From: JAGVPT01 sp963717445
Lineage (GTDB): Bacteria > Bacteroidota > Ignavibacteria > UBA10030 > UBA8401
Assembly (NCBI GenBank): GCA_963717445.1
Contig: OY970334.1
Span: 1 to 64,000, forward strand
Direction of reading: 5' to 3'
DNA length: 64,000 nucleotides
Part shown: one piece after another, positions 9,868 through 19,055 of the stretch
Layout of the letters: each line of letters begins with the position of its first letter
Position numbering within the stretch: position 1 is the first letter of the stretch
Position numbers and translations under genes: made by a program
The notes under the pieces: generated by a model
Database searches by the model: none
The model's input: only the letters and a program-made list of their open reading frames with translations
What the model was told of the DNA's origin: nothing

Positions 9868-10149
9868 ATGTCCGACAACGTCCAGGTGCTCGAATATGTT
9901 TCTGCCGATCATCGAGAGAAAATCATTCAAAGCTTGTTCGAGCATCTGGCGTTCGTCGCATATCTTCCTAAATTGGAGTTCTTGACGTCGGACAGAGAAA
10001 AGAGATATTTACCCTTTGTAGATTCCAGTAGCTTCCGCGATGGTACAGATATGATGGTCAATCTTCTCGATGACGGCATGAACCATACAGTCAAGGAAAC
10101 GCTCCTTGGGAACTATCAATTGACATTCTGGCTGGCTGATTTATTTTAA
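9868..10149 (+). CDS. small hypothetical protein
   Basis: A 93-residue ORF 18 bp after the DUF4832 gene. The composition is protein-like (SADHREKIIQSLFEHLAF, MMVNLLDDGMNHTVKETL), but no family is recognised, there is no export signal and only a weak ribosome-binding site (CTCAAGAAA). It ends just before a palindromic intergenic repeat. It could be a gene fragment or a real small cytoplasmic protein. Confidence 0.4.
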   Translation: MSDNVQVLEYVSADHREKIIQSLFEHLAFVAYLPKLEFLTSDREKRYLPFVDSSSFRDGTDMMVNLLDDGMNHTVKETLLGNYQLTFWLADLF

Positions 10150-10165
10150 TACTGCCATGAATAAC

Positions 10166-10396
10166 TAGAAGCCATCTCAAAAGTGGTTTTCATGCAGAAA
10201 ACAGCCGTAAATGTCATGCTGATCCCGCCGCTTTGTGGCGGGAGAAGCATCCATGACATGGAAGCCTAGTAGAGTCAAGGTATGTCATTGTCAGGGATTC
10301 TTCACCCCGTCTGAAAAGCGACGGGGTTCAGAATGACAATGATCTGTCAGTATTCCTTCAGAAGGACATAATCAAGCGTTTTTGAGATAGCTTCTA
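10166..10396. repeat. MITE-like palindromic element, 231 bp
   Basis: Terminal inverted repeats of 17 bp with one mismatch bound the element: TAGAAGCCATCTCAAAA (10166-10182) and TTTTGAGATAGCTTCTA (10380-10396). Inside are two further palindromes, CCCGCCGC/GGCGGG and a nested stem TCATTGTCA...ACCCCGTC / GACGGGGT...TGACAATGA. No ORF and no clear target-site duplication are present. Its right end is 22 bp before the start codon of the next glycosidase, so it forms that gene's 5' region. Confidence 0.7.
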
Positions 10397-10417
10397 CAAA
10401 AAGTGTTGGAAAATTGC

Positions 10418-13051
10418 ATGCTGAGAAAATCGCTGCTGCTGTTGATCTTATTTGTCTCGGGCTTATGGGCGCAGGAATCGGCCTACGTCGAGAGACATGG
10501 TGATCGGCTTTCAATCGGCAACCGTTATATCGAAAGAGTCGTGAATGTATCCCCGAACAACGTCGGTACGGTCCAAATCATCAACAAGCTTTCCGGCAAA
10601 ATCTATAAGGTGAAGGACGACATTTTTGCGCTGCATGTTGTCTTCACCGGTCTCGGGCCTGCGCCGGGAAAAGAGCAGAACGGGGAAAACGACGGGGTGT
10701 TGACAGCAAAGGATTTTCAATTTGCCGGATACACTCAATGCGATCAGCCGAATGGCGGCAAAAGGCTCGCGCTGATTTTTACGTTTGATTGGGAAGCAAC
10801 CGCATTCCGGTTGAATATAAACTACGATGTTGATTCCTCGCGCTTCTCAATGCGAAAATGGATTGAGCTGTCCGATTCTTCGTACGGAATCCAATTTCTC
10901 GACCGAATCGACGTAGAATCCATGACATTCGAAAATCCGCAATTCTCCGACGGAAGCTTCGGCCAGCCGGTGTTGAACAGTGACATCTTTTTGGGTGTCG
11001 AGTATCCTACGGTCGAAAACGAGATCACTAAAGCATCGGTCCGGATCGGGTATGTTGTCGGACAGGCGATCAAGAAGGAGCCGTACATAAGCCACCCATC
11101 CATTACCGGTTCGTCAGATTCAAACGACAAGCTGGAAGAAACTTTCATGGACTATGTGGAAAGCATCAAGGCGGAAAAGACGCGTCCATATCTGCTCTAT
11201 AATTCGTGGTATGACCTCAGGAATCCCGCAATCGTTCCTGATTCTGCCGGCGTGATGAATGAACAGAGTGTCTTGAATACCATCCAGGCGTTCAAGGATC
11301 GCTTGTACAATCCTTATGGAATTGCGATCGATGCGTTTGTTCTCGACAATGCGTGGGACAAGTACGAAAGTTTATGGGGAATCGATTCGGCAAGGTTCCC
11401 TCACGGCTTTTCCCCGTTTGTTGCAGCGCTGAAAAGCATGAACACCAAGCTCGGATTGTGGGCATCGCCGTTCTGCGGATATTCCAACCGGGATCTCCGG
11501 GTGAACTGGGGCGCTGAGCACGGCTATGAGAAAACCGGCGACTTCCTCTGTTTTGCCGGTACAAAGTATAGAGCGGCGTTCAAACAGGTCATGACCGGTT
11601 ATGCCGAAAATTATGGGCTGGGATATTTTAAGTGGGATGGATTCCTGCTTTCTTGCAACAGCACGGATCACGGCCATCTTCCCGGAATTTTTTCCCGCGA
11701 AGCAAACGTCGCGACGTACATCGATGTCATGAATTCGGTGAGAAAAATCAACCCCGACATTTTTTTAAACATCACAAGCGGCACGTGGCTCTCGCCGTGG
11801 TGGCTGAAGTATGCAGACTGCATTTGGATGCAGGGGGAAGACTACGGTTACCAGGAGAGCGTTCCGTCGATGAACGACAGAGACAAGGCGATTACGTACA
11901 AAGATGTCGTCTTGTGGAATAACTATCAAAAGTCGCACCTGCTCTTTCCAATTTCGAGCTTGATGACGCACGGCATCATTAAAGGAAGATTCAATTTGCT
12001 GGGGGGCGCGAACGAGTCCCTGGATTCGTTCTGCGATGAGGTGATGATGTACTTCGGACGCGGAGTCATGATGTGGGAACTCTACATTTCTCCCGACCTC
12101 CTTTCCACGGAAGAGTGGAATGCCATTGCCTCATCGGTGAAGTGGGCGAAGGCGAATCAATCGGTGCTGGAAAAAACAAAAATGGTCCTCGGAAACCCTC
12201 TTGAAAAGGAACCGTACGGCTACGCTCATTTGACAAAGGGAAAAGGAATTCTTGTCCTCAGAAATCCCAATGCTATAAAGCAAACAGTGAGCGTACGGCT
12301 AACCGCCGATCTCGGCGATATCGACCCTGGCGCCGAGTATTATGTGAAGGTGATTTATCCGTACAATTTCATTCTCCCTGCGCCGGTCAAAATGAGCGAG
12401 AGCGTCTCTCTCGATCTTGACGGTTATGAAGTGTTGACTGCTGAACTGATTCCGGCGGATAAGATCGATAAGAACCTTCCGGTCGGAGTGAAGTACTCTA
12501 TAGAAGCCGGGAAGCTCGTTGTCTATGGAGAAACAGGCGAGAAAATGACCATCGTGTCGGTTGAGAAAAAATCTTTGGGAGTCGTTCAATTCGGCAAAGC
12601 AGAGGGAAGGGTTGAATTCCAAGCCGACGCCGAAGCAGTCAATCACGGATTGGAATTTTCATCGCGCTCGAATATTACCGTGCCGGGAAATTTTACTCAC
12701 GCGAAAATTGCATTGCTGCTTGAGACGGCCGCAAAGCTTCAGAACCAGGCGCGGCCCGATTTCAAGATAAAAGTCAACGGAGTTTCCAAGCCCGTTTCGA
12801 TTGAAGATGGAGACGGCAGTTGGTTTTGGGTGACGGCCGACATCGATGTGGGACAGGATTCTGTCGACTGCACGGTCACGTTTAAGGATACGGTGAGAGG
12901 AAAAATAAGCTTTTGGACCACTGCTGAACGTGAGATGGCCGGGTACACTCTGGACGGAGTTGAAATTCACGATACCGTCCTTCTTCCGGCAAAGCCGTTT
13001 CCCGCATCGATCCTAAAAGAAATGATTGCTATCTCGCAGTACAGACTTTAA
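10418..13051 (+). CDS. secreted clan-D glycoside hydrolase, alpha-galactosidase-like
   Basis: 877 residues from ATG 10418, chosen because a signal peptide starts there (MLRKSLLLLILFVSGLWA-Q). An N-terminal beta-domain spans to ~230; a TIM barrel follows with YNSWYDLRNP, AFVLDNAWDKYES, LGLWASPFCGY and the nucleophile motif YFKWDGFLL near residue 405, typical of GH36/GH27-clan enzymes. A later acid/base candidate lies around WMQGEDYG. The last ~250 residues are beta-sandwich, probably a sugar-binding module. The exact family is not clear; GH36-like or an alpha-N-acetylgalactosaminidase relative are both possible. The 5' region is supplied by the palindromic repeat at 10166-10396. Confidence 0.8.
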   Translation: MLRKSLLLLILFVSGLWAQESAYVERHGDRLSIGNRYIERVVNVSPNNVGTVQIINKLSGKIYKVKDDIFALHVVFTGLGPAPGKEQNGENDGVLTAKDFQFAGYTQCDQPNGGKRLALIFTFDWEATAFRLNINYDVDSSRFSMRKWIELSDSSYGIQFLDRIDVESMTFENPQFSDGSFGQPVLNSDIFLGVEYPTVENEITKASVRIGYVVGQAIKKEPYISHPSITGSSDSNDKLEETFMDYVESIKAEKTRPYLLYNSWYDLRNPAIVPDSAGVMNEQSVLNTIQAFKDRLYNPYGIAIDAFVLDNAWDKYESLWGIDSARFPHGFSPFVAALKSMNTKLGLWASPFCGYSNRDLRVNWGAEHGYEKTGDFLCFAGTKYRAAFKQVMTGYAENYGLGYFKWDGFLLSCNSTDHGHLPGIFSREANVATYIDVMNSVRKINPDIFLNITSGTWLSPWWLKYADCIWMQGEDYGYQESVPSMNDRDKAITYKDVVLWNNYQKSHLLFPISSLMTHGIIKGRFNLLGGANESLDSFCDEVMMYFGRGVMMWELYISPDLLSTEEWNAIASSVKWAKANQSVLEKTKMVLGNPLEKEPYGYAHLTKGKGILVLRNPNAIKQTVSVRLTADLGDIDPGAEYYVKVIYPYNFILPAPVKMSESVSLDLDGYEVLTAELIPADKIDKNLPVGVKYSIEAGKLVVYGETGEKMTIVSVEKKSLGVVQFGKAEGRVEFQADAEAVNHGLEFSSRSNITVPGNFTHAKIALLLETAAKLQNQARPDFKIKVNGVSKPVSIEDGDGSWFWVTADIDVGQDSVDCTVTFKDTVRGKISFWTTAEREMAGYTLDGVEIHDTVLLPAKPFPASILKEMIAISQYRL

Positions 13052-13063
13052 TAAGGAGGTTCA

Positions 13064-13219
13064 ATGTATTTTGACTGGGTCACATGGAGCATTTGGCTTA
13101 TCGGATTTTTCATTCTTGTCGTTTGGATATGGATTCCTATTAAAGAAATCAGAACGATCGTGATGAAGAAGAAACAGGAGATGGCGAGCGCGAACGTTCA
13201 ACCGGTGAAGGAACAATGA
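13064..13219 (+). CDS. small membrane peptide coupled to the sodium:sugar symporter
   Basis: A 51-residue ORF with a textbook AAGGAGG (13053-13059) five bases before ATG 13064. It has one tryptophan-rich membrane segment (SIWLIGFFILVVWIWI) followed by a basic cytoplasmic tail (KEIRTIVMKKKQE). Its TGA overlaps the ATG of the symporter gene (ATGA, 13216-13219). Small single-span partners of sodium symporters are known for other families (for example DUF4212 in front of some SSS proteins and MetS with NSS proteins). An accessory-subunit role is inferred from gene order and overlap; the sequence is not one I recognise. Confidence 0.75.
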   Translation: MYFDWVTWSIWLIGFFILVVWIWIPIKEIRTIVMKKKQEMASANVQPVKEQ

Positions 13220-14862
13220 ATTTCGTCGATTACACGATCATTTTTCTCTTCCTGGCGTCGATGTTTGCCGTCGGTTCTATTTTTTACAAGTGGGTTGGCA
13301 GTTCCGACGACTTCTATGTGGCCGGGAGAAATTTGACGCCGTTTGTATTGGCCGCCGTATTGGCGGCAACAAATATCAACCTTTACAGTTTTATCGGCCA
13401 ATCCGGAATAGCCTATAAGTACGGCATACCGATTATCTGGCAGACCTGGACCGGAAATATGGCCATGGTATTTTCAGGCCTGTTCATCATCCCGATTTAT
13501 AGGCGGTTGAGGATACGCACGATTCCCGAATTCCTTGAGCTGAGATACAGCAGAAACGTTCGAACGCTTGTGGCGCTGATTTGGGTGATCCGGCTTTCGT
13601 TTTTCCTCGGGGTCATTCTCTATACTGCGATCACCGCTGCGCAGATTATCACCGGCATGGAGTCGTTCACTGGCTTAGCCCTGATTCTTTCGGTTGTCGT
13701 CATCATTTACACGATGCTTGGCGGAATGTGGTCCGTCACCTTCACGGATGTTATTCAGTTTGTCCTGATGCTAGGAGGCGCGCTGGTTCTGCTCCCTCTT
13801 GCGATGAGTTATGTCGGCTGGTGGCCCGGATTAGTCGCAAAATTGCCGCAGGGATCTCTCACGCTGGTCCAGGAGTCGGGAAAATACAGTTGGAAATTCA
13901 TCCTCGCCATTTTCCTTCTCGGCATCGAATGGGCGAGCATCGATCAGGGATTGCTGCAGCGGGCGTTCGCCGCCGAGAATACCCGCACTGTTGCAAAAGG
14001 ATTGGTGTTAGCCGGCATCATCACCACGCCGTTCGCGCTGTTGTGGAACCTGCCGGGACTCGCCGCACGAATTATTTTCCCGAATTTGGCGAATTCAGAC
14101 ACTGCCGTTCCTCTTCTGCTCTCTCACTTTGTTCCTCACATCGTTCTTGGCATTATCGTCGTCGGTTTATTTGCTTCGCAGCTCTCGGCGACATCGGGAA
14201 ATCTGAACGGCATCGCAACAGTGTTTGCAAGCGACATCTACGAAAACGTCCTCAATCGGAAAGCAACGCAAAAGGATGTCATCCTCGTCGCCAGAATTGT
14301 CACCGTCCTTGCAGGCATAGGAATGATTCTGTTCGCTTACTGGGTTCCCATTTTGGGAGGCGCCGTCAACGCGTACCTGACCATCATTGCAATCATGGAC
14401 ATGCCGCTCTTTGTCATCACGGTGATCTACGGATTGTTGTGGAAGAGAGCCAACTGGCAGGGAGCGATTTCCGGATACCTCAGCGGCGCAGCGGCCGGTG
14501 TCGTCTGTCAGTATTTTTACAAGCTCGATTTCAATTTGACGACGTACATCTCGGCCGGCATCGCTCTTGTCATTACCCCGATCGTAAGTTTGATCACTCG
14601 CAACACCAACAGTAGCACGGTGGAACATATTTGGCAGGCCAAGCGAACGAGCGAAGAAGAATCGAAAGCTCAGAACGTTTTTAATATCATTCCTCAAACT
14701 CTCAAGGGAAAAATAAGTCTGGTAATTCTTTTTACCGGATTGTTAGCCTTTTTAGCCGGTGTTATTATGGGAAGTCAAGGATTAGAAGCGGCTTCCACTG
14801 TATGCGTCGCCGGCATGATAACGTACTTCCTTGGAGGCCTTTTACGAACATATACGAACTAA
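13216..14862 (+). CDS. sodium:solute symporter (SSS family), probably sugar uptake
   Basis: 548 residues and about 14 membrane segments. SSS features are visible: the N-terminal segment DYTIIFLFLASMFAVG, DDFYVAGRNLTPFVL, ATNINLYSFIGQSGIAYKYG, a long periplasmic stretch, and GLFASQLSATSGNLNGIATV, a region contributing to sodium binding. The family moves sugars, amino acids or nucleosides with sodium. It lies directly before a galactokinase-like gene and after glycosidases, so galactose or a small galactoside is the likely substrate. Its start overlaps the stop of the small membrane peptide. Confidence 0.92.
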   Translation: MNFVDYTIIFLFLASMFAVGSIFYKWVGSSDDFYVAGRNLTPFVLAAVLAATNINLYSFIGQSGIAYKYGIPIIWQTWTGNMAMVFSGLFIIPIYRRLRIRTIPEFLELRYSRNVRTLVALIWVIRLSFFLGVILYTAITAAQIITGMESFTGLALILSVVVIIYTMLGGMWSVTFTDVIQFVLMLGGALVLLPLAMSYVGWWPGLVAKLPQGSLTLVQESGKYSWKFILAIFLLGIEWASIDQGLLQRAFAAENTRTVAKGLVLAGIITTPFALLWNLPGLAARIIFPNLANSDTAVPLLLSHFVPHIVLGIIVVGLFASQLSATSGNLNGIATVFASDIYENVLNRKATQKDVILVARIVTVLAGIGMILFAYWVPILGGAVNAYLTIIAIMDMPLFVITVIYGLLWKRANWQGAISGYLSGAAAGVVCQYFYKLDFNLTTYISAGIALVITPIVSLITRNTNSSTVEHIWQAKRTSEEESKAQNVFNIIPQTLKGKISLVILFTGLLAFLAGVIMGSQGLEAASTVCVAGMITYFLGGLLRTYTN

Positions 14863-14875
14863 CTCTGGAATTTTT

Positions 14876-15976
14876 ATGACGAAAGAACTCAGTGATTTGA
14901 AAATATCAACCCCCGGAAGGGTCTGTCTTTTCGGGGAGCACCAGGACTATTTGAATCTTCCGGTAATTGCTTCTGCGATCTCGTTGAGGATTTCTGTTGA
15001 AGGACATAAGCGCGACGATGCACAGGTCGTCATTCATTTGCCGGATATAAACGCCGAAGAATCATTTTCTCTTGCTCAGCCGATCGCGTACGATAAGGAC
15101 AGAGACTATCTCAAGAGTGTCGTGAACGTACTGAAACGGCATGACCTAAAATTTTCTAGAGGCGTTGAATGCACCGTGCACGGCGACATACCCATCAACG
15201 CCGGAACGTCGAGTTCGTCGGCGCTTATCGTTGCCTGGGTCAATTTCATGGCGAACATGAGTGACCCGAAGCCGGTCCATCTTACGCCCGAGACAATCGC
15301 CGAATACTCCTACGAGGCCGAAGTTCTCGAATTTTCGGAGCCCGGTGGCATGATGGATCAGTATTCGACAGCGATCGGCGGAGTCATTTTTCTCGATTCA
15401 GTTCCAAAGATTCAAGTAAAAAAACTGGATGCCAAGCTCGGCGCGTTGGTGCTGGGGAATTCCGGCGAGCCGAAAGACACGAAATTCATTCTGGCAAGAG
15501 TGAAAAATCAGATTCAAAAGGTCGTCAAGGAATTGCAGAAATCTCATCCCGAGTTTTCTCTGCGAACGGTCACGGAATCCGGCATAGACGTTTACGCATC
15601 TTCGTTAACCGATTCGCAAGTTGAACTTCTCCATGGTACTATTCGAAACAGAGATATTACAATGCGCGCACTCAAGGCGCTCAATGAAACGCCTCTGAAC
15701 CATAAGCTTATTGGTAATTTGATGAACGACCATCAAACGGTGCTGCGGGATATTTTGAAAATATCTACGCCGAAAATCGATAGAATGATTGATACAGCGG
15801 TGCATTCCGGCGCTTATGGAGCGAAGATTAACGGCTCTGGAGGCGGAGGTTGCATGTTTGCCTATGCTCCCGAAAATTCACAGAAAGTAAAATCAGCGAT
15901 AGAAAAAGCAGGAGGCGAAGCATACATCGTGGCAGTGGACGAAGGGACTCTTTCTTCTATCATGGAGGCAGCCTAA
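14876..15976 (+). CDS. GHMP sugar kinase, galactokinase-like
   Basis: 366 residues from ATG 14876. The three GHMP motifs are present: TPGRVCLFGEHQDYLNLPV near the N-terminus (galactokinase-type signature GEHxDY), INAGTSSSSALIVAW near residue 110 (phosphate loop) and KINGSGGGGCMFAY near residue 325. These enzymes phosphorylate galactose or related sugars at C1 with ATP in the cytoplasm. The next gene is a nucleotidyltransferase that starts inside this stop codon (TAATG), so the two probably make a UDP- or dTDP-sugar. GalK is the best guess; fucose or another hexose is possible. Confidence 0.85.
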   Translation: MTKELSDLKISTPGRVCLFGEHQDYLNLPVIASAISLRISVEGHKRDDAQVVIHLPDINAEESFSLAQPIAYDKDRDYLKSVVNVLKRHDLKFSRGVECTVHGDIPINAGTSSSSALIVAWVNFMANMSDPKPVHLTPETIAEYSYEAEVLEFSEPGGMMDQYSTAIGGVIFLDSVPKIQVKKLDAKLGALVLGNSGEPKDTKFILARVKNQIQKVVKELQKSHPEFSLRTVTESGIDVYASSLTDSQVELLHGTIRNRDITMRALKALNETPLNHKLIGNLMNDHQTVLRDILKISTPKIDRMIDTAVHSGAYGAKINGSGGGGCMFAYAPENSQKVKSAIEKAGGEAYIVAVDEGTLSSIMEAA

Positions 15977-16851
15977 TGTCGGATGGAAGATTAGTGATTC
16001 TTGCGGCCGGCATTTCGTCGCGGATGAAAAAGTCAGCCGTCCCTCAAATGATCGCCGATAAAACGCTCATCGATGACGCAGACTACAAAGCCAAATCGAT
16101 GATCGGTGTTGGAAAAGACCACAGGCCATTTTTGGATTATCTCCTTTACAACGCCAGGCAGACGGGCTATAAAGATGTTCTCATTATTGTGGGGGAAAAA
16201 GATGATAGCATCCGGAAATATTACGGGCAAAAAGACCGGGATAACGAATTTCATGGATTGAAAATTTCTTATGCGACGCAGTGGATTCCGACCGGCAAAG
16301 AGAAACCGATTGGAACCGCAGATGCTTTGTATCAAGGATTAAAATACCGGAGCGATTGGAGCGGCCTACAATTCACCGTGTGTAACAGTGACGATCTTTA
16401 TTCCGAAAAAGCCCTGAAATTGATGTTGCAGAACGATTTCAAGAACGCGATCATTGACTATGACAGGCGCGCCTTGCAATTTGAATGGAACCGCATAGAG
16501 AAGTTTGCCGTGACGATAAAGGATGAAGAAGGCTTTCTGACGAATATAATAGAAAAACCCTCGGAGGATCAGATCAGGGCGGCGGAAGGAAAGAATGGGT
16601 TTATTGGCGTAAGTATGAATATATTCAGGCTGAAATACGACATGATTTATCCCTTTCTTGAGAAAGTCCCATTTCATCCGGTGAGGAATGAAAAAGAATT
16701 GCCGGAAGCAGTGACGATGATGGCGGCGGCACATCCGAAAAGCGTTTTTGCATTTCCCTTTGCCGAGCACGTGCCGGACCTTACGGACAAGAACGATATC
16801 TTACCGGTCAAGAAATATCTGGAGACACACTTTGAAAACGCTGCGTTCTGA
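15976..16851 (+). CDS. sugar-1-phosphate nucleotidyltransferase
   Basis: 291 residues from ATG 15976, overlapping the kinase stop. The N-terminal LVILAAGISSRMKKS is the nucleotide-binding motif of the NTP_transferase fold; GTADALYQGL and the metal-binding VCNSDDLYS fit the family core, and EKPSEDQ is the usual substrate-loop EKP. The enzyme would join NTP and sugar-1-phosphate to give an NDP-sugar and pyrophosphate. Between kinase and 4-epimerase it probably activates galactose-1-phosphate, replacing a GalT transferase, which is not seen in the window. Confidence 0.85.
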   Translation: MSDGRLVILAAGISSRMKKSAVPQMIADKTLIDDADYKAKSMIGVGKDHRPFLDYLLYNARQTGYKDVLIIVGEKDDSIRKYYGQKDRDNEFHGLKISYATQWIPTGKEKPIGTADALYQGLKYRSDWSGLQFTVCNSDDLYSEKALKLMLQNDFKNAIIDYDRRALQFEWNRIEKFAVTIKDEEGFLTNIIEKPSEDQIRAAEGKNGFIGVSMNIFRLKYDMIYPFLEKVPFHPVRNEKELPEAVTMMAAAHPKSVFAFPFAEHVPDLTDKNDILPVKKYLETHFENAAF

Positions 16852-18073
16852 TAACGGAAGCAAAGTAGACAAAAAGAACGAGATCAGGAGAAACCTGATC
16901 CTGCGGGCATTGTTGGACCACGGTCCTTTGTCTGTGACGGATCTGGCAAAGACAACCGGAATCACCCTCCCCGTTGCTTCGAATATTGTCGCATTGTTAA
17001 AGAAGGAAAAATTGATCGTTGAACCGAAAGAGAAGGGGGCCAATCAATCGGGGCGTCCTCCGCTGATCGTGAAGTTGAACGGCGAAGCAGGATTTATTCT
17101 TGGCATAGACATCGGGCGGTTGTTCACGAATTTTATCATCCTTGACCTTGAAACGAATATCGTTGCCGACACCCGGCGCAAATCAATTGCACTCAGCAAC
17201 GACCTAAAGCTCATCGATGACCTGGAGAAAGAGATAAAGATCGTTCTCTCTGCGGCAAAGACCGGCTGGAACAAGCTCCTCGGAATCGGTATCTCGCTGC
17301 CGGGTATGGTGAAAGGGAAAGAAGGATTAGGGGAAACGTATTTCAACTTTGGGGATATCCCGGCCCGTGAGCTTCTCTCGCAGCGGTTCAAGAAACCCGT
17401 TCATCTTGAGCACGACCTCGAGGCGATGGCATTCGGCGAGCGTTGGTTCGGCGCAGCGAAGGATGTCAATAATGCTCTGTGTGTCAACGTCGGCTGGGGA
17501 TTGGGACTCGGCATCATCATCGACCATAATGTGTACTACGGCGAGGATGGCTATGCCGGAGAGTTCGGACACATCCAGGTTGTCAAGAACGGCGAGCTCT
17601 GCTACTGCGGCAAGAGAGGTTGTCTCGAAACGGTCGCCTCCGGGAGAGCGATCACACAGATCGCGCGGAAGAAAATATCCGAAGGGGCAACAACGATCAT
17701 GACCAAGGAGCAAAAGTTGAAGATCGACGAGATCGATTCCGAGGCGGTGCTCAAAGCGGCCGGCAGAGGGGATCAATTCTCGATCGAGATTCTTGAAGAA
17801 GCGAGCCGCTATTTAGGAGCAGGAATTGGCATCCTGATAAACTTGCTGAACCCTTCATTGGTTATTCTCGGCGGCGGTGTTTCGACTGCGAATCCGTATT
17901 TGCTGGAATCTGTCCGCGCGAATGCCATGAAGCATTCATTGGTGCAGTTGAATCGCGAAGTGAAATTTGTCGTTTCCCAGCTCGGAAATAAAGCGGGTGC
18001 ATTGGGCGTTGCCGTGTACCTGGCGGAGGATTTGTTCGACGTTGAACGACTCAATCCATCCGCGTATGTCTAA
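16832..18073 (+). CDS. ROK-family transcriptional repressor
   Basis: 413 residues if TTG 16832 is used; GGAG at 16821-16824 supports that start, and it overlaps the upstream gene by 20 bp. Residues ~20-75 are a winged helix-turn-helix (LSVTDLAKTTGITLPVASNI). The rest is a ROK ATPase-fold domain: FILGIDIGRLFTNFIIL, GEFGHIQVVKNGELCYCGKR, and the zinc site CYCGKRGCLE. The catalytic-like Asp in the HDLEAMAFGE region is kept. ROK repressors of the NagC/XylR type bind a sugar or sugar phosphate. Its place inside the operon suggests it controls the surrounding galactose genes. Confidence 0.9.
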   Translation: MKTLRSDNGSKVDKKNEIRRNLILRALLDHGPLSVTDLAKTTGITLPVASNIVALLKKEKLIVEPKEKGANQSGRPPLIVKLNGEAGFILGIDIGRLFTNFIILDLETNIVADTRRKSIALSNDLKLIDDLEKEIKIVLSAAKTGWNKLLGIGISLPGMVKGKEGLGETYFNFGDIPARELLSQRFKKPVHLEHDLEAMAFGERWFGAAKDVNNALCVNVGWGLGLGIIIDHNVYYGEDGYAGEFGHIQVVKNGELCYCGKRGCLETVASGRAITQIARKKISEGATTIMTKEQKLKIDEIDSEAVLKAAGRGDQFSIEILEEASRYLGAGIGILINLLNPSLVILGGGVSTANPYLLESVRANAMKHSLVQLNREVKFVVSQLGNKAGALGVAVYLAEDLFDVERLNPSAYV

Positions 18074-18091
18074 CAGAAAGAAACACTGTCA

Positions 18092-19045
18092 ATGCCCGAG
18101 ATAAAAGTTGTTGTCACCGGCGGTGCCGGTTTCATCGGTTCTCATATCGTCGAATATTGGGCTGGCCGGAACGCGGAAGTTCATGTGGTCGATAATCTTC
18201 GAACCGGGAATTTCGAAAATATCAGCGCAATCGATGGCGTAAATTTCCATCGCGTCAGTATTACAGACAGGGAAGCGATATTTGAAATTATGCAAGGCGC
18301 CACATACATTCATCACCTCGCAGCCTTGGTGTCGGTTCCTGAGTCGATCGAGAAGCCGATCGATTGCGTCGAAATTAATGTGAACGGCCTCATCAACGTT
18401 CTCGATGCGGCAGTGAAACATAAAGTGAAAAAAATAGTTCACAGCAGCAGCGCCGCAGTTTATGGCGATAATCCTGACTCTCCAAAAGATATTAGTATGA
18501 TGCCGATGCCCAAGAGTCCGTACGGCATTACGAAATTGGACGGCGAATATTACCTCAAAGCATATCATGAAAATTTCGGACTGGAAACAATCTCTTTGCG
18601 TTACTTCAATGTTTTCGGTCCGCGACAGGATCCTGAAAGCCAGTACGCGGCAGCCGTTCCGATATTTGTGAAGAAGGCGATAAAAGAAGAACCGATCGTT
18701 ATTTATGGGGACGGCGAGCAAACAAGAGATTTTATTTATGTGAAAGATGTCGTCAATGCAAATGTATTTGCCGTGACGAGCAGGGGACCGACCGGCGTCT
18801 TTAATGTTGCGTTAGGAAAGGCAACGACCATAAACGAGCTGGCGCGCACGATCATTCAGGAAACAAGAAGTCGCAGCAGGATTATTCACGAAAAGGAAAG
18901 ATCCGGTGATATCAAACATAGTCAAGCGTCAATCGAAAAAACGAGAGCATCACTCAATTTTAGCCCTCAGTTCACCCTGCTCCAAGGCCTGAAAGAAACG
19001 GCTTTTTTTTTAAGAGAAGAAGAAAAAGCGAGCTCCGTTTCTTAG
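18092..19045 (+). CDS. NAD-dependent epimerase, UDP-glucose 4-epimerase-like
   Basis: 317 residues of the extended SDR family. VVVTGGAGFIGSHIVEY is the NAD-binding motif; SSSAAVYGD with PYGITKLDGE supplies the catalytic Ser/Thr and YxxxK. It starts 18 bp after the ROK regulator. UDP-galactose/UDP-glucose (or UDP-GalNAc/UDP-GlcNAc) interconversion would complete the kinase-nucleotidyltransferase route. Other nucleotide-sugar epimerases share these motifs, so the substrate is inferred from context. Confidence 0.88.
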   Translation: MPEIKVVVTGGAGFIGSHIVEYWAGRNAEVHVVDNLRTGNFENISAIDGVNFHRVSITDREAIFEIMQGATYIHHLAALVSVPESIEKPIDCVEINVNGLINVLDAAVKHKVKKIVHSSSAAVYGDNPDSPKDISMMPMPKSPYGITKLDGEYYLKAYHENFGLETISLRYFNVFGPRQDPESQYAAAVPIFVKKAIKEEPIVIYGDGEQTRDFIYVKDVVNANVFAVTSRGPTGVFNVALGKATTINELARTIIQETRSRSRIIHEKERSGDIKHSQASIEKTRASLNFSPQFTLLQGLKETAFFLREEEKASSVS

Positions 19046-19055
19046 CTGAAAACTT

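Noticed and set aside
13581..14615. 344-codon ORF inside the symporter gene in another frame
   Set aside because: Very rich in His, Arg and Cys; it is a shadow of the GC-rich membrane-protein frame.
17327..17776. 149-codon minus-strand ORF opposite the ROK regulator
   Set aside because: No ribosome-binding site or family similarity; the ROK frame is fully explained.
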